Of a stretch of 64,000 nucleotides of DNA, positions 18,949-31,930 are shown one piece after another; within the stretch, counting starts at the first letter, position 1, and every line of letters begins with the position of its first letter. The notes under the pieces are model-generated. The model made no database searches. It was not told the DNA's origin and saw only the letters and a program-made list of their open reading frames with translations. A program made the position numbers and the translations under genes. This stretch comes from Basidiobolus meristosporus CBS 931.73 (Eukaryota; Basidiobolomycota; Basidiobolomycetes; Basidiobolales; Basidiobolaceae): assembly GCA_002104905.1 (NCBI GenBank), contig MCFE01000343.1, positions 1 through 64,000 of the forward strand, given 5' to 3'.

Positions 18949-21900
18949 GGCTGGACCACTGGTGCAGGTGGCATCTCAGCCTGGGGGTTGCTTAGTTCTT
19001 GCCTTTTTCTTGCACTTAGCTACAACTTTATCATTGGCAAAGGCACTACACATTTCCTCCTTTGAAATATCACTCCAGTTTGGCACTTATAACACATATC
19101 TCCTTGACTCCACACCTCAATGGTGTCATCAATATGCTGAAAGCCCCAAACTCCACCAGGTACTGCCAGTACCTGGAATGCAACTTCTCTGTTTGAAATC
19201 TCTGTTGCCAAAGAAGCCGCTTTGCCAACAGCACTAGAGGCAACAGACCAAGTGAGTTATGTCCCATAATTCAAGTTATGGAATATGTGCTTTGCTGTCC
19301 ATGCTTATTTTAGCACTTTGAAAATAAAGACATGTCACCCAATCAACACTTCAAGGATGTCCAGATGCAACAAAGAGGCAAATATATAGTGCAGCTTTGA
19401 TGCATTAGAGCATTGCCCAATATATGGTGTCACTCAATGCCCTACTCACTTGGATCCTGATGACAATGAAGGACCTTTAGTAATATACAAAGTATTCATT
19501 GGTACAATTCTACAGGTAAATATATATTTTTGCAATAGAATACATATGCACTGGACACCACGTGTAATGCTTTTCTGATTTGGTAGCCATCATGGTTTGG
19601 AACTAAAGGGTTGCTTGTTACGCATCAATAAGTGATACCTTGCATAATAGCTAGTATTCTGACTAGACCTTTTGGTTGGAATCAGGCAGATTCACTCACT
19701 TTTCTACAAACTGGCCTAGTGTCTTTCATTCTGAATTGTTTGTCATGCTCAGACAAACTTCTGATTCCAATTTGTTGTTTGTATCAAATACCACAAATCC
19801 ATTCAAAAGCATGTCTTCTGCTGGTGCACACCCTGATGTCAATGAATTTGTATTGGCATTTAAGCTTCTTAATCAACATGTTGCACTCAAATATTGTTCA
19901 TATTTTGGTTTTTTTGTGCTACAGCTGGTTCAGACTTATTATGTTATTATTGCATGGCCAATGGCAAAAAGTGTGGGGCTTTGAAGGGTTGGATGTTGGG
20001 TTCTATGCTCAATTAATCCTTAAGCAAGTTGTAGTGTGCCAAGCCTATCTGCATTGGCTGCTGATACCACTAATAACACTTCCACCCAAATTCTTTGCTG
20101 AAATGTTGCATGAAAAGTAGAGACCATCTGTGCAAGATTCTTCTTGCAGCTGTTGTGGTGTAAGTCACTTGGAGGTACACTTCACCTTTCTGTAGAACAA
20201 CATATTTCATGTGAAATGCTGCCTTCAATCAAGGGGGAGAGTTCAAGTAGAAACATGGCTGCCTTAAAATTCAATAAATATGATGGATCTCCAAGCTGGT
20301 ACTTTTCTTACAAAGGATATGCTAAGTGTTTACCTGGTTTAACATAGGCTTCTTTCAGGGTCTCACAATGTCACGGCATGAAAAATACTGAATTGGCTGA
20401 AAACAATCTGCTCATGCTGTATTGGGCCAGTAATAATACTCCTAAATGGTACTCTGAGTAGGAATTCCATGAGATTTACACTTCACTCTTATTTGTTGTT
20501 TTCTCAGCACCAAGACATTTCAGGACTACTGTCACAGTAGATCTGAGCCCTATTTAATGAGAACATTTAGTAACAAAGTCACCCCAGTGTTTCAGCTGCA
20601 TATCTACAGGAAGCTTGATTATGGGTATTCTGTATGATCTGAAGTTATTGTTCAGAGTGTTATTGATCTGCAACCAATCAATTACACCTTTCAGTTACTA
20701 TTGTGCTTTACAATTCATTGTTAATAGTCACTGCAATAGAAGGTCAATATTCAGTTTTCTCTGGTAAAACATTTGAAGATCAGATATTACTTAGCATCAA
20801 CATGCTGACCAAGACCACCTTGCAAAAACACAGCCCATGATCTTCCCTAGTGCTTGGCATACTTAAGGATGTACTCACCTAATAGGAAATATTGGTCTCT
20901 ATTTAACTTATTCCACTCATTTGAGCTGATCATTGCATCACAGAGTGCCAAAACATGATGTGTTGTGCAAGATTAGGATCAAAACTTACATGCATATGAC
21001 TCTGAAATACAAATTATTAGCTAATTATACAGCACTACCTGAGACTATGAGTACTGGCACAGTATAACAAGTCTATTAAACTTGTTCTATTGTACTGTGG
21101 CATGGTGTTTTGGGCATTTGATGGTCTCAAAGTACATTGGGAGTAGTAATATAGCTACCAGTAAGCAGGATTGCTCATGGATGATTTTGCACTGTGTGTG
21201 ACAATCTTGTGCACTATGGCATAATCTGACACAATGAAGCTGGAACAGTATATTGTACCAACTTGGAATGTGAATATCATGCATGCCATTAGATGTTACC
21301 AAGTCATGGTCCTTTTGTTGTGAACAACTGTAAGTAATCAATTATACCTGTTAAAAACTATCTTCAAAGTTCCTGAACTTAATCCTAATAAATGTGGGTG
21401 TGAAATCATTAATCTGATTAATTGCTTCCTGTCCTTGCAGAAATAAACAAGTTAAAGTTCATTGGATTTCTAACTGGTAATTAGCTGGTATTCTTATATT
21501 ATTTTGCTGGAAGTCAGTTGGTGATGCAGCTTTAAGTTTTTGTTTGCAATCTTTGGTAAAATAATGAGCAACTAATAACCAAATTGGTATGAGTGCTGGT
21601 AGGCCCAGTCTTCCCCTGGAAGGGATGTCTGCATATCCTTCTATGGGAAACTCCCAAAACATGATATGAAAAATAATGTTCTTTGCTCACCAAGCACAAT
21701 AGAATAGCTACTAGATACAGTAGCAGCAGAGGTCTAAATATGCAGATTTATGCTTGCAGTATTACCACACAACTCCCATCACAAATTCCTTGCATAAAAG
21801 CTGTAGATGATCCACTCCTGCATACATATTACCATAATGTCAACACTTGACTTCAATGCCTCCAATGTTTACTGGAAAGAATTTGCTAGAGAAGACCACT

Positions 21901-23199
21901 TGAACCAATATATATCCAGCTCATACAATTCTTGCATTTGCATTGTTGCATATTCTTATTAATAAGTATTGCAGTTTGTGAGAAGTATTTTGAATAGCAG
22001 ATACTCTTCTGGCTTGTAACATCTGCTTATACAATCAAAGACTACTTTAATACAATCTGAATGCCATACAAGCCATGCAAAAAGACTGTTCAAGTGCTGT
22101 CCAGCTGGTTACTCTGTTTTGCACAATTACAGCAGAACACAGTCCCAATTCCACCATAAGGTTGTGACTTGAGTCAACATTCACAATGTGCTGTCCAAGT
22201 AACGTTTTCATTGTAGGATTCTGATGGCTGATATAGATCAGTTCAACCCACACAACCATTTATTTTCATTCTGAGACTAAATCTCATAGTTGCCAAGAAG
22301 AATTGTGGACAAAACAACAGCTATTCTCAAAAAAGGTGAAGGTGTGGCCCTCTGAGCCAGACTCCATTGAAGTAGGCAAGTTTGTAGGAAAAGGCATTTT
22401 GTACACTGCAGCTTCTACATCCTGCACTGTTTACAAAGCAGAGATACCTCTGATGGGTAAAAAAACAACATCAAGAAATCAGAGAACTATGATAATGCTT
22501 GCAGCAGATTCTTGCAATATAAATATGCATACCAAAATTATGCAGCACCTCTTCATTGGCAGTATTTGCTAAATGACCTAAATGTTGTAAGGACTTATTG
22601 CAAAGACTGCCAGATGAGGTGCTAGACCTTGCAATTGTAGCAGATCAGGACCTATGGGAACCAGTAACAAAACCGTGGCATAAATCCATAGAATTCCTGC
22701 TGAAGTCATGAGTGAAGGCAGAAGAAGATGTAGGAACTGCACCATATCCAACCAATGTCCATCAGGTAACCCCTTCTGTACCATTACATTCAATTGAGAC
22801 TATGCTGGCAGGACACAACAGCACAATGATGGTGACAATGAATAGAGTGTTGATTGCTTAGATGCAGTGGTCAAAAGTCATCAGGAAGCAAGAGAGAGAC
22901 AAGATGAGCAAGTATCATTCGTAGAATAATTTCTATACATTGTCACAAATATAATAGCATTGATGCAAACAGGAAGCTCAAACAGGATTACAACAGCATC
23001 AAGTATAGACCCAAATCCCAACTTCTCAGTATATATACACCATAGAAACCTGGAAGCACAACAAAGTTATACAAAGATTAGGCCTGTAGTACAGCCAGAG
23101 ATAGCATGAGGGAGTGATAGTATAGTATACATATGCTGCCATGATATCAGAAGAAATTCTAATACAGGAGGCTGTTGAATGTGGCAATAAAGAGTGGGC

Positions 23200-24110
23200 T
23201 GATATACAGGAGTCCATAAGAAAATGACACAAAGTTGTCTAAGGAATGGCATAGATTGGGTCCATCTGCCCCCAAAGAGAAGCATATGGCACTTAATGAG
23301 TTTCATTCACAGTATCCTGGATTCAAGCATGCAAATGGGTCCTGGGCTGGTATTGAACTATTCTAAAAATATCTGAAGAATATTAAACGCTATTGGAGGC
23401 AGAAAACCAAGTGATAGCAGCAATGGTGATAATAGTAGAAGGAAAGGCAAAGAGAAAGTAAGGGAAGTCCCTCTAAAAGGAAATCAGAGAAATGTCTAAG
23501 AAACACAATATTTTGTAGTAGCCAATACTCTGATGCAACAAAGCTCCAAATCTCTAGAGAGACAAGAAGAAACACCAAGAAGATCAAGGGTATTTCAGCA
23601 GGTGCAGCAACATGGCCCTTTAAGCAATTGCCTGAAGATGCTGAGGAACCTGTGGAGATTCAGAACAAGCCTACTACAGGCAGTTGTGTAGAGATCTCAC
23701 CCACTAACAAAGCAGCACCACTAAAAGATGCAAATTGATCCAAATGACCTTGGTAGATTTTTGTAGGTCAACAATGCATGCCATATCACTCCAGAAGACC
23801 TTTAATGGAGATGAGAGCATAAGTGCCTACAATTATGGTGGAGAGTTAATGGAGGAACTAGCTAAAGCATTGCTAAATAAAGGAATCCTCAATGCACTGG
23901 AATGTATGGGAATGAGTGAATAATAGCTGGCACAAGACTGTTTGGACACAACCAAACAATTGGAGGATAGATGCTTGCATTGAACACTACTTGAATGGTG
24001 GGTTTTAATGGGACAACTGATACAGTGTAAAATTGGGGAATGGCATGATAGAGCTATTGGACTTATGTACTAGTCCATACATAAAAGTATTGAGAAACAA
24101 CTGAGGATTG
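23200..24110 (+). repeat. Decayed dispersed repeat, copy 1
   Basis: It shares extended similarity, collinear in blocks, with 57110-58560 on the same strand. One block runs around 23260-23400 and 57140-57290; a second around 23620-23960 and 58135-58440. It is probably a long-decayed transposon with former coding sequence, but no domain is recognisable through the stops and frameshifts. Confidence 0.55.
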
Positions 24111-24654
24111 TGATAAAATAAGCTATGAGCATACAGGAATATTGAGGGAGTAATAAGAGCTCAAGAAGCAGGAGCATGACCAATATAAGATGGCCAATGA
24201 ATGAGCAGTAATAGTAGCAGAATAATGAGAGTGCACAATCAGGAAGTAAGAGACAAGAATGATAACCAATTAATGACAATATGAAGGGTAATAGATAGTC
24301 AGAATATGACTTAGTGTCCACCATAATTAGGGTGCAATTCTTTTCTAGCAGATTATATATGGGATCCTTGTAGACATATGACCCCTCACTTATGTGATAT
24401 TAATTTGGCAATGGCCCTTTGGTAGGATTGTTACTCAGACTTCTAATAGAGTATTCCTTGGAAAGCAGTGCACCAATGCCACCTTGATGCATCTACAGCT
24501 ACTATGTGAGGACTTTGTAGTAAGATACAACCAGGTCTTTTACAGGCACAGGCCATAATATGAATACTTTTGTAACTATAGTATCCACTCTCTGTTACGC
24601 CTGGCAAATAGTGTGAAGACTATAGGGCCATGATTTACATTCTGCAAGTTTCCA

Positions 24655-24882
24655 ATGGAGTGGATGTGTGGGGAGATGGAAAGAAGGGCTAAATTGCAAG
24701 CAATTTCATATACAAACCTGATCAAGAATATAACATCAACATCTGTAATAGATGTGATGAGTTGTCATGTAGAGTATGCTGAAGAAGTAGTGAAAGAAAA
24801 TGAACACAGGTGCACACATGGAGATAAATATGGAAATAGGACAACAAAGACAAGTCTGCCAAAAGCATGTACAACAGGTTAA
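24655..24882 (+). repeat. Decayed coding repeat related to 60345-60600
   Basis: The frame contains Leu-Gln-Ala-Ile-Ser-Tyr-Thr-Asn-Leu-Ile-Lys-Asn-Ile-Thr-Ser. The minus-strand frame at 60345-60587 contains Met-Gln-Ala-Leu-Pro-Tyr-Thr-Asn-Leu-Ile-Lys-Asn-Ile-Thr-Ser, followed in both by similar Val-Met and Val-Lys-Glu blocks. Conservation at protein level between two decayed copies suggests a former transposon gene. Its family was not recognised. Confidence 0.5.
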
Positions 24883-25814
24883 CACTACACCTCTTGGTAT
24901 GATATCCACCAAAAGGAAAGAGGAATAACAAACAGGTGGGGGACTAATGTCCAGCAAGCAGAAGGAAAGAAATGGCTGAAAATCAACTGGTACTTTGTGG
25001 ATATCAAAGAGCTGATAATGGCAAAGGTGGCCAACATATTGCATAAGTTAGCCAAGTACATCTACTACCTACCATATAATGAATATGGCTACTATGCAGG
25101 CATCAAGTGGAACTACTGGCAACTAGAGGTAACAGAAGTATGCCAATTGCAGCAGGTATGTGCATATACAAAGGCAAATTGAGAAAACCCAATAGTATTA
25201 TTTTATTCAAACTATATGTGGAGTATCCATGGTATGATGGGCAAAATAAACAGGCAATCTGTTTATAACAGAATATGCTTCTAGTAAAATGGGTTGGGGT
25301 TGTTCTTTTGCCTTTTTAGACTCATTGCTGCTTTAAGAAGATTGCTTCTTTTCACAGTAGTTGTTTTATGGTAGAGCCTCTTGCATATAACTGACTGCAC
25401 CATTGTCCATGCCCAAGTATTGTGATAATATGGCTCAAAAAGGTTTTAGTCTTGTTTTCCTTGCTTAAAGCCACCTGTAGTATTAATGCCCACATATCTG
25501 CATTATGTGCCATTGTAAGGATTTAAGTGGTGGGAAAGTCCTTTGGCACTTGTTAAGACATGATTGGATTGTTCTAACCTATGCATAAACATTCTGCTGC
25601 CAAAATTAATATCTCAAAGGTTACAACAGAAGTTTTCATACTTGACAGCATCTGGAAAGTACTTGTGGGACATTCTTGATTCCAGCCAGTCATTTATGGC
25701 ACTACCAAATATAAGCATCTATACACTCAGATTCAAACTGGTGAGGATTATTTAGCTTCCAGAATGAATGACATGGAGCAGGCTTAGTAAGCAAAGTATT
25801 GGACCAGCAGCACT

Positions 25815-26063
25815 TTGCCATTCCGAGGAGTATTTCCTGACAAGATTGGTATTAGAAATATCTTGGATGCTGTTCCAGTCAGGATTAGAAGGCCCAAAAG
25901 AAGCCAAAGAGACTTTTTTCTGGCCAGGTACAAAAACCACCATGTAAGACTCCTGGCATTACATGACTATGAAGGAAATATCATAACAATTGATGAGCTA
26001 TACATGGGAAAGCATCCTAACATGCAGCTATGGGTGAGAAGCCTAGCACCATTTCAGCAATAA
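25815..26063 (+). pseudogene. DDE-superfamily transposase fragment
   Basis: An 82-codon frame reads Gly-Val-Phe-Pro-Asp-Lys-Ile-Gly, Asn-Ile-Leu-Asp-Ala-Val-Pro-Val-Arg-Ile-Arg-Arg-Pro, Gln-Arg-Asp-Phe-Phe, Arg-Tyr-Lys-Asn-His-His-Val, then His-Asp-Tyr-Glu-Gly-Asn-Ile. This order matches the first catalytic-Asp region of DDE_Tnp_4-type (PIF/Harbinger-like) transposases, where an Asp-Ala/Gly-Thr-Pro/His-x-x-Ile-x-Arg-Pro motif is typical. The upstream part (25564-25755) is in another frame and the later catalytic residues are missing. It stops just before the left satellite array. The superfamily is likely; the exact family is an inference. Confidence 0.5.
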
Positions 26064-26289
26064 TCACAGCCTAAGACCTATGTAAATAAGTAAGCATGAA
26101 TATCTAGTCTTGAACTTGATAATTACAACACGCATGGCCTAGAGCCAGCTTTGGTTCACTATTGACTTACATCCTAGCTTACAAAAGACTAATTTGATAT
26201 AATGGTAAATCTTCTACTTGCTCCATGAAATCTCCAGAGTACTGGCATGTATTTGATCTTGGGTGCTTTGGCATACTTGAATTCTTGCA

Positions 26290-29200
26290 TAAAAGCTCAC
26301 ATCCAGAGCCTAGGTCAGGATCACAAAGCTGACATCTAAGATTTGAGTCAAGGTGTTGGTTGTTAAGATATAGAACCAGGGTCAAGGTGCAAAACAGAGA
26401 TCTAGCACCTGGGTAATGGCAGTGAAAGTTGAGATCTAGGACCTGGGCCAAGGTGTTGAGAGATAAGATCCAGGATGTGGGCCAATGTGAAGAAAGCAGA
26501 GATCTAGGACCTGGGCAATGATGATGAAAGCTGAGATATAGAACCTGGATCATGGTGATGGGAGTTGAGAACCAGGATGTGGGTAAAGGTGAAGAAAGTA
26601 GAGAATTAGGACCTGGGGAATTGTGATGTAAGCTGAGATTTAGGACCTGGGCTAAGGGGATGGTGATGATAGTCAAAGTCTAGGACCTGGATCAAGGTGA
26701 TGAAATCTGAGATTCAGGATGGTGGTCAAGGTGAAGAAAGTAGAGATCAAGAACTGAAGTGAAGGTGAAGAAAGTAGAGATCTAGGACTGCAGTCAAGAT
26801 GAAGAAAATTAGATCTATGATGTTGTTAAGGTGAAGTAAGTAGAGATGTGGGGCCTGCATAAGGGTGATGAAAGTTGAGTTCTAGGGCCTGAATCAAGGT
26901 TATGAATGTTGAGATCTAGGACCTGGATTATGGTGATTAATGTTGAGATCTATGACTAAAGTTATGGTGATGAGAGCTGATGCCTAGGGCTTTTGTATAC
27001 AGTAATGACAGTGGAGATCTAGGATCAGGTTAAGGTTATGAAAGCTGAGATATAGGACCTAGATTATGGTGATTAATGCTGAAATCTATGACCTAAGTTA
27101 TGGTGATGAAAGTCAATGCCTAGGGCTTGCATATATGGTGATGATGGTTGATATCAAGTACCAGGTTAAGGTGATGAAAGTTGAGATCTAGGACCTGGAT
27201 GATAGTGATGAAAGATGAGATCTAGGACCTGGGTCATGGTGGTATAGATCTAGGTCTTGGGTTATCGTGATGCTAGTAGAGATCTAAGGCCTGGCACATG
27301 AGTATTAAAGTTGGGATCTAGGACCTGGGTAATAGTAATGAGAGTTGAGATCTAGGACCTGGGTAATGGTGATGAAAGTTGAGATCTTAGAACTGGGTAA
27401 TAGTGATGAAAGTTGAGATCTAGGACCTGGGTAATGGTTATGAAAGTTGAAATCTAAGACCTGGGTAAGAATGAAGAAAATTGAGATCTACAACCTAGGT
27501 GATTGTGATGAAAGTTGAGATCTATTACCTGGGTTAAGGTGATGAAAGTTGAGATATAGGACCTGGGTAATAATAATGAATGTTGAGATCTAGGACCTGG
27601 GTAATAGTGATGAAAGTTGAGATTTAGGACCTGAGCTAAGGTGATGAAAGTAGAGATCTAGGACATGGGTAATGGTTGTGAAAGCTGAGATCTACGACCT
27701 GGGTAAGAGTGATGAAAATTGAGATCTAGGACCTGAATAATAGTGATGAAGGCCGAGATCTATAACCTGGGTAAGAGTGATGAAAATTGAGATCTAGGAC
27801 CTGGCTGAGGTGAAGGAAAATGAGATCTAGGACCTGGGCCAAGGTGATGAAAGTTGAGATCTAGGACCTGGGCTAAGGTGATGAATGTTGAGATTGAGGA
27901 CCTGGGCTAAGGTGATCGAAAATGAGATCCAGGACCTGGGCCAAGGTGATGAAGTTGAGATCAAGGACCTGGACCAAGGTAATCAAAGTTGAGATCTAGG
28001 ACCTGGGTCATGGTGATGAATGTTGAAGTTTAGGTCCTGAGCTAAGGTGATGAAAGTTGAGATTGAGGACCTGGGCTAAGGTGATGGAAAATGAGATCCA
28101 GGACCTGGGCCAAGGTGATGAAAGTTGACAATTGAGAGCTAGGACCCGGCTAACGTGATGGAAAATGAGATCTAGGACCTGGGCCAAGGTGATGAAAGTT
28201 GAGATCTAGGACCTGGGCTAAGGTGATGAAAGTTGAGATTGAGGACCTGGGCCAAGGTGATGGAATATGAGATCCAGGACCTGGGCCAAGGTGATGAAAG
28301 TTAAGATCTAGGGCCTGGACCAAGGTAATCAAAGTTGAGATCTAGGACCTGGGTTATGGTGATGAATGTTGAAGTTTAGGTCCTGGGCTAAAGTGATGAA
28401 AGTTGAGATTGAGGGCCTGGACCAAGGTAATCAAAGTTGAGATCTAGGACCTGGGCCAACGTGATGAATGTTGAAGTTTAGGTCCTGGGCCAAGGTGACA
28501 AAAGTTGAGATTGAGGACCTGGGCTAAGTTGATGAATGTTGAGATCTAGGACCTGGGCTAAGGTGATGAATGTTGAAGTTTAGGACCTGTCTAACGTGAC
28601 GGAAAATGAGATCTAGGACCTGAGCTAAGGTGATAAAAGCTGCGATCTAGGACATGGGTAATAGTGATGAAAGGTCAGATCTAGGACCTGGGCTAAGGTG
28701 ATGAAAGTTGAGATCTAGGACCTGGGTCATGGTGATGAAAGTTGAGATCTATAACCTGGGCCAAGGTGATGAAAGTTGAGATTGAGGACCTGGGCTAAGG
28801 TGATGGAAAATGAGATCCAGGACCTGGAGCAAGGTGATGAAAGTTGAAAATTGAGATCTAGGACCTGGATAATAGTGATGAAGGTTGAGATCTATAACCT
28901 AGGTAAGAGTGATGAAAATTGAGATCTAGGACCTAGCTAACTTGATGGAAAATGAGATCTAGGACCTGGGCCAAGGTGATGAAAGTTGAGATCTAGGACC
29001 TGGGCTAAGGTGATGAAAGTTGAGATTGAGGACCTGGGCTAAGGTGATGGAAAATGAGATCTAGGACCTGGGCCAAGGTGATGAAAGTTGAGATCTAGGA
29101 CCTGGGCCAAGGTGATGAAAGTTGAGATCTAGGACCTGGGTCATGGTGATGAAAGTTGAGATCCAGGACCCAGGTCACGGTGATGAATGTTGAGATCTAG

Positions 29201-31930
29201 GACCTGGGTCAAGGTGATCAAAGTTGAGATCTAGGACCTGGACTAAGGTGATGGAAAATGAGATCTAGGACCTGGGCCCAGGTGATGAAAGTTGTGATCT
29301 AGGACCTGGGCTAAGGTGATGAATGTTGAATTTTAGGTCCTGGGCTAAGGTGATGGAAGTCAAGTTCTAGGACCCGGGTCATTGTGATGAAAGTTGATAT
29401 TGAGGACCTGGGCCAAGGTGATGGAAGTTGAGATCTAGGACCTTGGCTAAGGTGATGGAAAATGAGATCTAGGACCTGGGTCATGGTGATGAATGTTGAG
29501 ATCTAGGATCTGGACCAAGGTGATGAATGTTGAAGTTTAGGTCCTGGGCCAAGGTGATTAAAGTTGAGATCTAGGACCCGGGTCATGGTGATGAAAGTTG
29601 AGATTGAGGACCTGGGCCAAGGTGATGGAAGTTGAGATCTAGGACCTGGACTAAGGTGATGAAAGTAGAGATCTAGGACCTGAGCTAAGGTGATGACTGT
29701 TGAAGTTTAGGACCTGGCTAACATGATGGAAAATGAGATCTAGGACCTGAGCTAAGATGATAAAAGCTGAGATCTAGGACATGGGTAATAGTGATGATAG
29801 TTCAGATCTAGGACCTGGGTTAAGATGATGAAAGTTGAGATCTAGGACCTGGGTCATGGTGATGAAAGTTGAGATCTATAACCTGGGCCAAGGTGATGAA
29901 AGTTGAGATTGAGGACCTGGGCTACGGTGATGGAAAATGAGATCCAGGAACTGGATCAAGGTGATGAAAGTTGGAAATTGAGATCTAGGACCTGGATAAT
30001 AGTGATGAAGGTTGAGATCTATAACCTGGGTAAGAGTGATGAAAATTGAGATCTAGGACCTGGCTAACTTGATGGAAAATGAGATCTAGGACCTGGGCCA
30101 AGGTGATGAAAATTGAGATCTAGGACCTGGGCCAAGGTGATGAAAGCTGAGATTGAGGACCTGGGCTAAGGTGATGGAAAATGAGATCTAGGACTTGGGC
30201 CAAGGTGATGAAAGTTGAGATCTAGGACCTGGGTCATGGTGATGAAAGTTGAGATCTAGGACCTGAGTCATGGTGATGAAAGTTGAGGCTGAGGACCTGG
30301 GCCAAGGTGATAGAAGTTGAGATCTGCAACCTGGGCTAAGGTGATGGTAAAGGGATCTAGGACCTGGGTCAGATCTACAACCTGGGCTAAGGTGATGGAA
30401 AATGAGATCCAGGACCTGGGCCAAGGTGATGAAAGTTGAGATCTAGGACCTGGGTCATGGTGATGAAAGTTGAGATTGAGGACCTGGGCCAAGGTGATAG
30501 AAGTTGAGATCTAGGACCTGGGCTAAGGTCATGGAAAGTGAGATCTAGGACCTGGGTCATGGTGATGAATGTTGAGATCCAGGACCTGGGCCAAGGTGAT
30601 GAATGTTGAAGTTTAGGTCCTGTGCTAAGGTGATGAAAGTTTAGATTGAGAACCTGGGCTAAGGTGATGGAAAATGAGATCTAGGACCTGGGCCAAGGTG
30701 ATGAATGTTGAGATCTAGGACCTGGGCTAAGGTGATGAACGTTGAGATCCAGGACCTTGGCCAAGGTGACAGAAGTTGAGATCTAGGACCTGGGCCAAGG
30801 TGATGAAAGTTGAGATCCAGGACCTGGGTCAAGGTTATAAAAGTTGAGATCCAGGACCCAGGTCATGGTGATAAATGTTGAGATCTAGGACCTGGGTCAA
30901 GGTGATCAAAGTTGAGATTTAGGACCTGGACTAAGGTGATGGAAAATGAGATCTAGGACCTGGGCCCAGGTGATGAAAGTTGTGATCTAGGACCTGGGCT
31001 AAGGTGATGAATGTTGAATTTTAGGTCCTGGGCTAAGGTAATGGAAGTCAAGATCTAGGACCTGGGTCATGGTGATGAAAGTTGATATTGAGGACCTGGG
31101 CCAAGGAGATGGAAGTTGAGATCTAGGACCTTGGCTAAGGTGATGGAAAATGAGATCTAGGACCTGGGCCAAGGTGATGAATGTTGAAGTTTAGGTCCTG
31201 GGCCAAGGTGATGAAAGTTGAGATCTAGGACCCGGGTCATGGTGATGAAAGTTGAGATTGAGGACCTGGGCCAAGGTGATGGAAGTTGAGATCTAGGACC
31301 TGGGCTAAGGTCATGGAAAATGAGATCTAGGACCTGGGTCATGGTGATGAATGTTGATATCTAGGACCTGGGTTAAGGTGATGAATGTTGAGATCCAGGA
31401 CCTTGGCCAAGGTGATGGAAGTTGAGATCTAGGACCCAGGCTAAGGTGATGAAAGTTGAGATTGAGGACCTGGGCTAAGGTGATGGAAAATGAGATCTAG
31501 GGCCTGGGACCAGGTGATGAAAGTTGTGATCTAGGACCTGGGCTAAGGTGATGAATGTTGAATTTTAGGTCCTGGGCTAAGGTGATGGAAGTCAAGTTCT
31601 AGGACCCGGGTCATGGTGATGAAAGTTGATATTGAGGACCTGGGCCAAGGTGATGGAAGTTGAGATCTAGGACCTGGGCTAAGGTGATGGAAAATGAGAT
31701 CTAGGACCTGGGTCATGGTGATGAATGTTGAGATCTAGGACCTGGGCCAAGGTGATGAATGTTGAAGTTTAGGTCCTGGGCCAAGGTGATGAAAGTTGAG
31801 ATCTAGGACCCGGGTCATGGTGATGAAAGTTGAGATTGAGGACCTGGGCCAAGGTGATGGAAGTTGAGATCTAGGAGCTGGGCTAAGGTGATGGAAAATG
31901 AGATCTAGGACCTGGGTCATGTGATAAAAG
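26290..31930 (-). repeat. 34-bp satellite, left array
   Basis: Tandem copies of a 34-bp unit; on the plus strand it reads GGTGATGAAAGTTGAG followed by ATCTAGGACCTGGGCCAA. The first kilobase (26290-27200) is degenerate with irregular spacing; 27200-31930 is regular. The unit contains the palindrome AGATCT and a CCTGGGCC core. Longer-range order is present: a marker variant recurs at 27739, 28871 and 29998 (spacing 1132 and 1127 bp, about 33 units), and another at 30979 and 31523 (544 bp, exactly 16 units). The array ends abruptly at about 31930. It is in the opposite orientation to the array at 34800-56540. Confidence 0.93.

Larger units (their letters stand above)
17880..26289. other. CpG-depleted, gene-poor region with decayed genes and transposons
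   Basis: CpG almost disappears past about 18 kb; 20041-20640 contains a single CpG. Open frames are short and broken, for example 19632-20120 and 22303-22572 on the plus strand, with no recognised domain. Apart from the kinase, the 18568-18948 frame, the repeats shared with 57-60 kb and the transposase fragment listed separately, nothing was identified. Confidence 0.6.

Noticed and set aside
19632-20120. 162-codon plus-strand ORF rich in Leu, Ile and Cys
   Set aside because: Hydrophobic content comes from AT-rich DNA; an overlapping frame (19676-19984) looks equally plausible, and neither has a recognised domain.
21060-21110. ACAAGT...ACTTGT palindrome like two abutting MITE ends
   Set aside because: Only short stretches match the GACTTGTT family and no complete element can be bounded, so it was not annotated.
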